This document shows positions 6,304 to 12,037 of a DNA stretch of 12,914 nt, piece after piece. Position 1 is the first letter of the stretch. The number at the start of each line of letters is the position of its first letter. A program made the translations under genes and the position numbers. The stretch is taken from assembly GCA_020056025.1 (NCBI GenBank), contig JAGVIO010000229.1, forward strand, positions 1 through 12,914, in the 5' to 3' direction. The notes under the pieces were generated by a model, which was not told the origin of the DNA, did not search any database, and was given only the letters and a program-made list of their open reading frames with translations. This DNA comes from an archaeon. GTDB lineage: Archaea > Nanobdellota > Nanobdellia > Woesearchaeales > WJKL01.

Positions 6304-7807
6304 AGATATTATTTCTATCACAGACTTTACAGGCGCTGAGATTCTTGATTTATGCAAAGAGGCTAAGCAGATGCATGAGCTTGAAATATCCAGCAAGAGA
6401 TACAAACTCAGGAATACCCTGAACCATAAAGCTTTGGCTTATGCTTTTTATGAGCCTTCAACAAGGACAAGGATGAGCTTTAACACAGCGATGCGCGAGC
6501 TTGGCGGAAATTCAGACGGGTTTGCTGGGACAGAAGGCACTTCTATAATGAAAAAAGAAACTATAAGAGATACGATTGTCATGATAGAAGCAAATCATTT
6601 TGACACTATTGTGATGAGGCATCCTATTGATGGCTCTGTGCAGTGGGCTGCTGATGTTTCGCAAGTTCCTGTGATAAACGGAGGAGACGGAAAGAATGAG
6701 CATCCTACTCAGGCATTGCTGGATGTCTTCACTTTGTACATGTATAATGATAGGAGATTAGGCGGGCTGAACATCGGCTTTGGCGGAGACCTCTCGCACG
6801 GCAGGACAATACGCTCATTAAGCCTTGCATTGTCTCATTTTGAAAATATCACTATAAGATGGGCTGCAGAAGATTTTCTCGGGATGCCTGATGATTTGGC
6901 TTCATTGCTTAAGGCAAGAGGCGTTGAAGTAATCAGGAAGGATGATGTAAGGGAAGTGATGTCTAAATCTGATTTTTATTATATGACAAGGCCGCAGACA
7001 GAAAGGATGAAAGATGAGCTTAAGCTAAGCGACAGCGAGATTGAAGACAGAATAATAGGGATGATGCAGAAATATAAGATTGACCTAAAAAAAGTAGAGG
7101 GTTTTGATTTCAAGCTCCTGCATCCTTTGCCGATCAACAGCGAGATTGCAGAAATTGACTATCAGGTATATTTCAGCCCTGTTCAAGGATTTTTCAAGCA
7201 AGCAGAATTTGGAGTTATGATGAGAAAAGCAATCCTCTACGAAATGCTGAAAGACGGGGATTATATCCAGTTCAGCGGCAATTTAAGTCATGAATTAAAA
7301 AGCGGAAATAACAGGCTGGCAAGGCATAGTCAGAACAGGATAAAGGAAGGCAAAAAGTTCATTGATAATATCTCTAATGGCATGGTTCTGGATCATCTGG
7401 AATATGGAATAGGGCAAAAAGTTGCAGATGCCTTAGAATTGATAAAGAGAGGTTTAGTCTATGTAACTGCAGCGCTGCCTAAAGAGCATAAATCTTTCTT
7501 GAAGACAGACCTTGCAGAGCTGACTGAACGCGAGCTGAAGAGCATTGCGATGATCTCTCCTGAGCCGACTGCCAACTACATAAAAGAGGGTATTGTTGCT
7601 GATAAATTCATATATCTTTTATGCAAGAATGACAACTGCATAACAAGGGTTGTCAATGAGGATGTTCCTCCCAAGTTCTATAATGATGATGGCAAGATAA
7701 GATGCAGGTACTGCAGAAGGCCTTATGATTTCACAAGCAAAAAGGTGTCTGAAGAAGAAAAAAAAGATTTCTTGGAAAAACTGCCTAAAGGAATAAGCCC
7801 TGTTTAG
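6281..7807 (+). CDS. pyrB-pyrI: Aspartate carbamoyltransferase, catalytic-regulatory fusion (PyrB-PyrI)
   Basis: A 508-aa fusion of both ATCase chains, which condenses carbamoyl phosphate with aspartate, the committed step of pyrimidine synthesis. Residues 1 to ~325 are the catalytic chain: YEPSTRTRMSF with STRTR at 60-64, TSIMKKET (87-94) as the 80s loop with K91 the likely catalytic lysine, EHPTQALLD (140-148) and LHPLPI (280-285). A basic linker (~335-360) leads to the regulatory part, starting NGMVLDHLEYGIG (366-378), where D371-H372 match the nucleotide-contact Asp-His of PyrI. The zinc domain is intact: C448-x4-C453 and C475-x2-C478. The chains are separate in E. coli and most archaea, but fusions are known, as in Thermotoga. 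The 80s loop has Lys where relatives have Gly before Glu-Thr. Allosteric control by nucleotides is inferred. Confidence 0.9.
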   Translation: METILKNRDIISITDFTGAEILDLCKEAKQMHELEISSKRYKLRNTLNHKALAYAFYEPSTRTRMSFNTAMRELGGNSDGFAGTEGTSIMKKETIRDTIVMIEANHFDTIVMRHPIDGSVQWAADVSQVPVINGGDGKNEHPTQALLDVFTLYMYNDRRLGGLNIGFGGDLSHGRTIRSLSLALSHFENITIRWAAEDFLGMPDDLASLLKARGVEVIRKDDVREVMSKSDFYYMTRPQTERMKDELKLSDSEIEDRIIGMMQKYKIDLKKVEGFDFKLLHPLPINSEIAEIDYQVYFSPVQGFFKQAEFGVMMRKAILYEMLKDGDYIQFSGNLSHELKSGNNRLARHSQNRIKEGKKFIDNISNGMVLDHLEYGIGQKVADALELIKRGLVYVTAALPKEHKSFLKTDLAELTERELKSIAMISPEPTANYIKEGIVADKFIYLLCKNDNCITRVVNEDVPPKFYNDDGKIRCRYCRRPYDFTSKKVSEEEKKDFLEKLPKGISPV

Positions 7808-7813
7808 TTTTTT
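7808..7813 (+). terminator. Poly-T terminator candidate after pyrB-pyrI
   Basis: Six Ts directly follow the stop codon. With the promoter-like element at 7845 they suggest that pyrE begins a new transcript, though read-through is possible. Confidence 0.4.
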
Positions 7814-7844
7814 GTCACAATTTAACGACGATAAATTATGGATA

Positions 7845-7903
7845 AAATATTTAAAGCAGTTCTTTTAATAAGTTAGATTATCATTATATTTGTGCAAGGG
7901 GGT
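7845..7903 (+). promoter_or_regulatory. TATA box and Shine-Dalgarno of pyrE
   Basis: AAATATTTAAA at 7845-7855 is a TATA-like element predicting a start near 7877. AAGGGGGT at 7896-7903, six to seven bases before the ATG at 7910, is the ribosome site and decides for this ATG over a GTG at 7892. Confidence 0.55.
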
Positions 7904-7909
7904 AAAAAT

Positions 7910-8878
7910 ATGAAAAGTACACTTTACAGATTTGCAAAGGACATAGCAAATACATCTTTGCAGATAAAGGCAATAAAGCTTAACACGGAAGATCCATTCC
8001 AATGGGCTTCTGGTTACAGGATGCCTATTTATAATGACAACAGGATGATGCTTGGGCAATACAAAGACAGGATGCTAGTTGCAGAAGGTTTTAAGGGCCT
8101 GATCGATTCTGAACGTATCTCTATTGATTATATTGCAGGAACCTCTACTGCAGGGATTGCTCCTGCTGCAAGCGCAGCATCCTTGTTAAGGGTTCCTTTG
8201 GTAATAATGGAGGGCGGAGATATATTCTCTTTGGACAGCACTTTTGGCGTTTCAACAGCAGAAGATTATGATGCAGTGGCAAGCACATGCCCGTGGGCAA
8301 TACCGATGGGAGTGTCAGTTGCAAACAAGGAAAAGCTTCCTTTCATGTATGTGCGGCAGAGCAAGAAGACGCATGGATTGAAACAGCAGATTGAGGGCAA
8401 TCCTCAGGAAGGGCAAAAGGTATTTCTGATTGACCATACTGTTGGTGAAAGCTATCTTGATAATGCTGCTGATGCTTTGAAGGAAAAAGGACTGATAGTT
8501 ACAGGAACTTTTTCATCAGATATAAGCAACAGACTGCGTAAAACAGATGTTTGTAAAAAGAATGTGCTTGTTATCGAGGACTTGATAAGCACAGGAGGAA
8601 GCTCTGTCAAGGAAGTTCTGGCTTATCGCGAAAAAGGGGCAAATGTCACTCATTGCATGTCTATCTTCAATTATGGATTGGATGATGCAGTCAGGCAATT
8701 CAAAGAAGAGAACTGTGAAGTAAGGTCTTTGCTGACTTATGATATCCTGCTTGATGTTGCAAAAGAGACAGGATACCTTACAGATGAGCAAGTAAAATTG
8801 CTTGAAGAGTGGAGAGCTGACCCTTTTAATTGGGGAGAAAAACACGGCTTTCCGAAAGCAGAGAAAGGAGGCAACTAA
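7910..8878 (+). CDS. pyrE: Orotate phosphoribosyltransferase, oversized
   Basis: A 322-aa enzyme predicted to join orotate and PRPP into OMP. The family is usually about 180-220 aa, so this is over 100 residues too long. Recognisable parts are FQWASGYRMPIYNDNR (30-45), an IAGTSTAGIAP block (75-85), YVRQSKKTHGLKQQIEG (147-163, the YVRK-x-KxHG lysine loop) and the PRPP motif VLVIEDLISTGGSS (219-232). The extra length seems to be two inserts that each echo an adjacent segment. Residues 122-148 resemble 75-100, and residues 170-205 (VFLIDHTVGES) resemble 218-253, both at offsets of 47-49. The first PRPP-like copy lacks the normal acidic pair and is presumably non-catalytic. The C-terminus (EEWRADPFNWGEKHGF) is an extra tail. 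pyrF follows one base after the stop, in the same unit. Confidence 0.8.
   Translation: MKSTLYRFAKDIANTSLQIKAIKLNTEDPFQWASGYRMPIYNDNRMMLGQYKDRMLVAEGFKGLIDSERISIDYIAGTSTAGIAPAASAASLLRVPLVIMEGGDIFSLDSTFGVSTAEDYDAVASTCPWAIPMGVSVANKEKLPFMYVRQSKKTHGLKQQIEGNPQEGQKVFLIDHTVGESYLDNAADALKEKGLIVTGTFSSDISNRLRKTDVCKKNVLVIEDLISTGGSSVKEVLAYREKGANVTHCMSIFNYGLDDAVRQFKEENCEVRSLLTYDILLDVAKETGYLTDEQVKLLEEWRADPFNWGEKHGFPKAEKGGN
8866..8871 (+). promoter_or_regulatory. Shine-Dalgarno of pyrF
   Basis: AGGAGG, eight bases before the ATG at 8880 and inside the last codons of pyrE, fixes the pyrF start and links its translation to pyrE. Confidence 0.65.
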
Positions 8879-8879
8879 A

Positions 8880-9791
8880 ATGAGCTATCTCGGATTACTA
8901 AGGCAGTCGGCAAGGGATAACAAGAGCATTGTCTGCATGGGCCTTGACCCTGTTCCTGAAGCGCTGCCAAGGAGCAATGAAGGGCTGAGCGAAAAGATTG
9001 CTGATTATCTCGACAGGATATTCAAGATGATGAAACAGGAAAAGGCATTTCCAGCTGCATTCAAGCCGAACGAAGGCTTTTATTCAAAGCATGATTCTGC
9101 TTACTGCGGAAATTTTATTGGAAGCTTTATACTGTCTTCCTTATTTCCCTATATCAGAGAGAAATTCTTTCCAGGCATTCCTTTGATTTTAGACAACAAG
9201 CGAGGAGACATAGCCACATCATCAGCGAATTATGCAGAAGAGGGTTTTTCAGGCTGGAGAGCAGACGCAGTCACAGTGCATCCTTACATGGGCACTGATT
9301 CTGTTATGCCTTTTGCTGAACACTGCAAAAATGGAAAAGGAGTTTATATCCTCAACAGGACATCAAACAAAGGTGCAAAGGATTTCCAGGATTTGCAGGT
9401 TATTATTGAAGGAGAAAAGACAATGCCTCTTTACATGGCTGTTGCAGCAAAGATTGCAGAATGGGCTGCTGAAAATCCAGGAGTAGGAGCAGTCGTAGGC
9501 GCAACATACCCTGACGAGCTCAGCAGGATTGCAGAGTTTTATGTCAAGTCAGGAGCAGAAGTTCCTTTGCTTATTCCAGGAGTAGGCGGCCAGGGCGGTT
9601 CTGCAAAAGAGGTTGTGCAGAGATTGAAAGACGCAGGATATGATCTGAGCATTGTAAGGATAAACAGCTCAAGCGGATTAACGCATCCGTGGAAGACGTT
9701 TGACAAAGCTCCAAAAACACTTGCTGAATGCGCAAAGAGATGCATTGAAGAGCTTAAGAAACTGAATGAGGAGATTGGGTATTGCCCTTAA
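8880..9791 (+). CDS. pyrF: Orotidine 5'-phosphate decarboxylase, type 2
   Basis: A 303-aa enzyme converting OMP to UMP, the last step of de novo synthesis. The catalytic D-x-K-x-x-D signature is LILDNKRGDIA (102-112), with D105, K107 and D110. Other landmarks are CMGLDPVPEALP (19-30), FKPNEGFY (61-68), the DAVTVHPYMGTDSVMPF block, and the phosphate-binding LIPGVGGQGG. The length and the motif spacing match the longer type 2 subfamily (TIGR02127-like), common in bacteria, not the ~220-aa type 1 enzyme typical of archaea. Transfer from a bacterium is therefore a reasonable inference. It begins one base after the pyrE stop with its own strong ribosome site. Confidence 0.9.
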   Translation: MSYLGLLRQSARDNKSIVCMGLDPVPEALPRSNEGLSEKIADYLDRIFKMMKQEKAFPAAFKPNEGFYSKHDSAYCGNFIGSFILSSLFPYIREKFFPGIPLILDNKRGDIATSSANYAEEGFSGWRADAVTVHPYMGTDSVMPFAEHCKNGKGVYILNRTSNKGAKDFQDLQVIIEGEKTMPLYMAVAAKIAEWAAENPGVGAVVGATYPDELSRIAEFYVKSGAEVPLLIPGVGGQGGSAKEVVQRLKDAGYDLSIVRINSSSGLTHPWKTFDKAPKTLAECAKRCIEELKKLNEEIGYCP

Positions 9792-9812
9792 AATGCCAAA
9801 ATTCATCAGAAA

Positions 9813-9822
9813 CTTTAAATAA
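9813..9822 (+). promoter_or_regulatory. TATA box of the methyltransferase-kinase gene
   Basis: CTTTAAATAA is centred about 27 bases before the ATG at 9845. With no Shine-Dalgarno motif nearby, it indicates a leaderless transcript and supports that ATG over upstream alternatives in the same frame. Confidence 0.6.
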
Positions 9823-9844
9823 TCTGTTGCTTTTCATAGTATTT

Positions 9845-11020
9845 ATGCCTGAAATCTACGAGCCAAGAGAAGACACTTTTCTTATACTGAAAGAAGTTGC
9901 AAAATTATCCAGCGGCAATGTCTTAGACATGGGCACAGGCTCAGGGATACTGGCATTTGCAGCAGCTGTAAAAGCAGACAGCGTAATCGGCGCTGATATA
10001 AATCCAGATGCAGTTGAATTCTGCAAAAAAAGAGCAGCAGAGCTTGGAGTGAAGAATACCAGCTTTATTGTATCTGACTTATTCTCTTATTTTGAAAGGC
10101 ATGCTCTGAAATTTGACCTGATAATCTTCAATCCGCCTTATCTGCCAGAAATGCACGGCGAAGAAGAAGAGGTCAGGACAATTGTTTCAGGCGGAAAAAA
10201 AGGGTATGAAACATTGGAAAGATTTTTCAGCCAGGCAAGCGAGTATCTGATGCCTTTTGGCAAGATACTGGTACTGTTTAGTACTTTGACTGGAAAAGAC
10301 AAAGTGCATGAAATAATAGAGAGGTTTGGCTTCAGTTTCCAGAAACTGTCTGAAGAAGATCTGTTCGGAGAGACTTTATTTGTATACGAATGCGAAAAAA
10401 GCAGTTTCCTGAGAAGAGCAGAGGCAGAAGGTGTTTCAGGCATGCATAAAATTGCAAAAGGCCACAGAGGCATTGTGTATAAGGGTGAATACAAGAATGA
10501 AATTGCTGCAATAAAAAGGCAAAGCCCTGAATCAGCAGCAATCGGAAGGATGGAAAACGAAGCAAGATGGCTTAAGGTTCTGAACAGGAAAGGCATTGGC
10601 CCAAAGTTCTATTTCTCTGACAATGATTATTTTGTTTCTGAATATATTGACGGAATCATTATCTCTGACTTTCTGAAGCAGGAGACAAGCAAGCATAAGA
10701 TCCATCTGGTTCTTGCAGAGGTTCTAAGGCAGTGCTTTGTGCTTGACAATATGAGAGTTACAAAAGAAGAGATGCATAATCCGTACAAGCATATTATCAT
10801 CAGAGAGGGCAAGCCTGTAATGATTGATTTTGAAAGAACTCATTTCTCAGAAGAGCCGAAGAATGTAACTCAGTTCTGCCAGTATATAATGTCAAAACAA
10901 AAGATTCTGAATGAAAAAGGATTTAAGATACATAAGCTTAAGATGCAGGCTGCTGCAAAGAACTACAAGGAAGATATGTCCAGAAAGAATCTTGCAACAA
11001 TACTTCATCTGATAAAATGA
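9845..11020 (+). CDS. HemK/Mtq2-like methyltransferase fused to an archaeal protein kinase
   Basis: A 391-aa two-domain protein. Residues 1 to ~185 are a class I methyltransferase: YEPREDTFLI (5-14), SAM loop LDMGTGSG (27-34), acidic D51 after strand 2, and NPPY (96-99), the HemK/PrmC/Mtq2 signature for glutamine N-methylation. YEPxEDTFL is typical of the archaeal/eukaryotic Mtq2 branch, which methylates the GGQ glutamine of release factor 1. Residues ~200-391 are a small kinase of the COG2112 type: KGHRGIVYKG (205-214) as glycine loop, K224 in AAIKR, E239, IGPKFYF, the catalytic-loop region TKEEMHNPYKHIII (306-319) and IDFER (327-331, DFG equivalent), then PKNVTQF. The usual catalytic-loop Asp appears to be Glu. 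The alkyltransferase gene overlaps its stop by an ATGA. A joint role in translation termination is inference. Confidence 0.8.
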   Translation: MPEIYEPREDTFLILKEVAKLSSGNVLDMGTGSGILAFAAAVKADSVIGADINPDAVEFCKKRAAELGVKNTSFIVSDLFSYFERHALKFDLIIFNPPYLPEMHGEEEEVRTIVSGGKKGYETLERFFSQASEYLMPFGKILVLFSTLTGKDKVHEIIERFGFSFQKLSEEDLFGETLFVYECEKSSFLRRAEAEGVSGMHKIAKGHRGIVYKGEYKNEIAAIKRQSPESAAIGRMENEARWLKVLNRKGIGPKFYFSDNDYFVSEYIDGIIISDFLKQETSKHKIHLVLAEVLRQCFVLDNMRVTKEEMHNPYKHIIIREGKPVMIDFERTHFSEEPKNVTQFCQYIMSKQKILNEKGFKIHKLKMQAAAKNYKEDMSRKNLATILHLIK

Positions 11021-11319
11021 GATTTGACGAGAGAGTGTATTCTGCTGTAAAGAAAATTCCAAAAGGAAAAGTTGCAACTTACAAAGGCATTGGCAAAGCA
11101 CTGCATACAAAAGCTTACCGTTTGATTGGGCAAGTGCTCAGGAGGAATAAAAATGCTCCTGCTGTTCCCTGCCACAGGGTTGTTTGCTATGATGGGGGCT
11201 TAGGAGGATATTGTGGAAAGATGAATTCCAGAAAAAAGGTTATGCTCTTGAGAAAAGAAGGCATTATTGTCAAAGATGGAAAGATAATTGATTTTGAGAA
11301 AAATAATTTTATCTTTTAG
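11017..11319 (+). CDS. O6-alkylguanine-DNA alkyltransferase, DNA-binding domain only
   Basis: A 100-aa protein matching only the C-terminal domain of Ogt/MGMT. The active site PCHRVV (51-56) keeps the acceptor C52, so it is not an alkyltransferase-like (ATL) protein, in which this position is Trp or Ala. The helix-turn-helix start KGKVATYKGIGKAL carries the conserved Tyr (Y22), and VLRRNKNAP contains the Arg used to fill the gap left by base flipping. The common GyGGG loop reads GLGGYCG, with an extra Cys (C66). Family members directly remove alkyl groups from O6-guanine in a single turnover. The N-terminal domain found in full-length enzymes is missing, as in many small forms. Translation is probably coupled to the fusion gene through the ATGA overlap. 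Confidence 0.85.
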   Translation: MRFDERVYSAVKKIPKGKVATYKGIGKALHTKAYRLIGQVLRRNKNAPAVPCHRVVCYDGGLGGYCGKMNSRKKVMLLRKEGIIVKDGKIIDFEKNNFIF

Positions 11320-11322
11320 CAC

Positions 11323-11805
11323 TTACCTGTTAGCGATCTCTTCTGCAAGCTGCTGCTTTTTGAATTCTCTGGATTCATCTTTCATGAAACGGTCATCCAG
11401 GGTTTTGATTGGCCTAGGAATATATCCTTCTCTTGTCTGAGGCATTTCAAGCTGCAATTTGTATATTCCGCAATAGGCATTTATTGTTTGCCCTGAATAT
11501 AGTATCCTCGGCAAAAGCAAAACATTTATGCTTTTCCCTTCGATGAACGGTATCACATCCTTTGCTTTTTCAAGCTGCTCTTTTTCAAAAAGATTTTTGT
11601 ATTTTTTCAGCTGCTCATTGCTCATCAGGCCGCTTTCTTCCAATAATCCGACATATATTGTGGTTTTTCCTTCTTTTTTGCCATTCCTGATGCAGTAAGG
11701 CTCAGAAGAAGAGATTATATTTTCAATGTCTGCATGTGTCAGCTTTGCGCTCAGCTCTCTGACCTTTTGCGCAAGGCCTGTTTTCTTCGAAACTTTCTTT
11801 GCCAT
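11323..11805 (-). CDS. Unknown 160-aa protein
   Basis: I do not recognise a family. The N-terminus is strongly basic (MAKKVSKKTGLAQKVRE), the middle has a possible alpha/beta core (KTTIYVGLLEE, KSINVLLLPRILYSG, INAYCGIYKLQLE), and the last ~40 residues are charged and probably helical (DDRFMKDESREFKKQQLAEE). No signal peptide, membrane span or metal cluster is present; it has only two cysteines. It converges on the alkyltransferase gene with a gap of three bases between stops, and it has its own strong promoter on the minus strand, so it is very likely a real gene. Its length and basic end would fit a nucleic-acid or ribosome-associated protein, but that is a guess. Confidence 0.65.
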   Translation of the reverse strand: MAKKVSKKTGLAQKVRELSAKLTHADIENIISSSEPYCIRNGKKEGKTTIYVGLLEESGLMSNEQLKKYKNLFEKEQLEKAKDVIPFIEGKSINVLLLPRILYSGQTINAYCGIYKLQLEMPQTREGYIPRPIKTLDDRFMKDESREFKKQQLAEEIANR

Positions 11806-11830
11806 AGCGGAAAATCAGTTTTTTGGGTTG

Positions 11831-11846
11831 TATATAAAAGTTTCGG
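11831..11846 (-). promoter_or_regulatory. BRE-TATA promoter of the 160-aa gene
   Basis: Read on the minus strand, CCGAAACTTTTATATA is a near-ideal archaeal BRE followed by a TATA box, centred about 30 bases before the ATG at 11805. The predicted start gives a leader of only a few bases. Confidence 0.65.
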
Positions 11847-11887
11847 TTCATAACTACTCTCAAAGAATAACTAAGAAATACCAAATG

Positions 11888-11897
11888 TTTTATAAAT
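11888..11897 (+). promoter_or_regulatory. TATA box of tRNA-Thr
   Basis: TTTATAAATT is centred about 28 bases before the tRNA 5' end at 11921. This would put the transcript start at or within a few bases of the mature end. Confidence 0.6.
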
Positions 11898-11947
11898 TAG
11901 GAATTAATTTTCTTTTTTATGCCCCAGTAGCTCAGTGGCAGAGCGTT

Positions 11948-11971
11948 AGATATATGAACTATATCCGCTAA
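11948..11971 (+). other. tRNA-Thr intron 1, 24 nt, near position 28/29
   Basis: The boundary is ambiguous by one base, because A11948 and A11972 are the same: splicing at 28/29 or 29/30 gives the same product. At 28/29 the fold is excellent. The central helix AGCG (11942-11945) pairs with CGCT (11966-11969); TT|A (11946-11948) and AA|A (11970-11972) are the three-base bulges; the inner helix GATATA (11949-11954) pairs with TATATC (11960-11965) around a five-base loop. The outer helix is weak because the flanking bases belong to the D stem. Confidence 0.8.
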
Positions 11972-11980
11972 ACCTTGGTA

Positions 11981-11997
11981 CACTGGCTGGTCCAATT
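11981..11997 (+). other. tRNA-Thr intron 2, 17 nt, canonical position 37/38
   Basis: A perfect bulge-helix-bulge. Anticodon-loop bases TTGG (11975-11978) pair with CCAA (11992-11995) as the four-base central helix. The bulges are TA|C (11979-11981) and TT|A (11996-11998). A short inner helix ACT/GGT (11982-11984 with 11989-11991, one T-G pair) closes a GGCT loop. The outer helix is CC/GG, the top of the anticodon stem. Confidence 0.85.
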
Positions 11998-12032
11998 AGG
12001 TAAAGGTCGCGAGTTCAACTCTCGTCTGGGGC

Positions 12033-12037
12033 TTTTT
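12033..12037 (+). terminator. Poly-T at the tRNA 3' end
   Basis: Five Ts begin at the discriminator base and run into the stop codon of the convergent GTPase gene. They probably terminate the tRNA transcript. Confidence 0.45.

Larger units (their letters stand above)
11921..12033 (+). tRNA. tRNA-Thr(GGT) with two introns
   Basis: The acceptor GCCCCAG (11921-11927) pairs perfectly with CTGGGGC (12026-12032). The D stem is GCTC/GAGC with loop AGTGGCA, the variable loop is AGGTC, and the T arm GCGAG-TTCAACT-CTCGT has one G-T pair. The genomic anticodon region is 41 bases too long. Removing 11948-11971 and 11981-11997 leaves a perfect arm: stem TTACC/GGTAA with loop TTGGTAA, having U33, anticodon GGT and A37. 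This loop is that of archaeal tRNA-Thr, and the discriminator T12033 fits threonine. The exons (11921-11947, 11972-11980, 11998-12033) give 72 bases; CCA is not encoded. Splicing would need the archaeal endonuclease, a split or homomeric EndA, not seen here. Confidence 0.9.

Noticed and set aside
8802..8879. Upstream extension of pyrF from 8802
   Set aside because: The extra residues overlap pyrE and match nothing in the family; AGGAGG at 8866 points to the ATG at 8880.
9782..9844. Upstream extension of the methyltransferase frame from a TTG at 9782
   Set aside because: It would overlap the end of pyrF, and the TATA box at 9813-9822 would lie inside the coding region; the family begins near YEPREDTF.
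10138..10596. A 152-aa open frame on the minus strand
   Set aside because: It lies wholly antisense to the methyltransferase-kinase fusion, whose motifs are clear; its Ser/Leu/Pro-rich sequence is typical of a shadow frame.
11946..11971. A long variable arm or class II tRNA (Ser/Leu) instead of introns
   Set aside because: The extra bases lie before and within the anticodon loop, not between the anticodon stem and the T arm, and removing two BHB introns restores a perfect tRNA-Thr arm.
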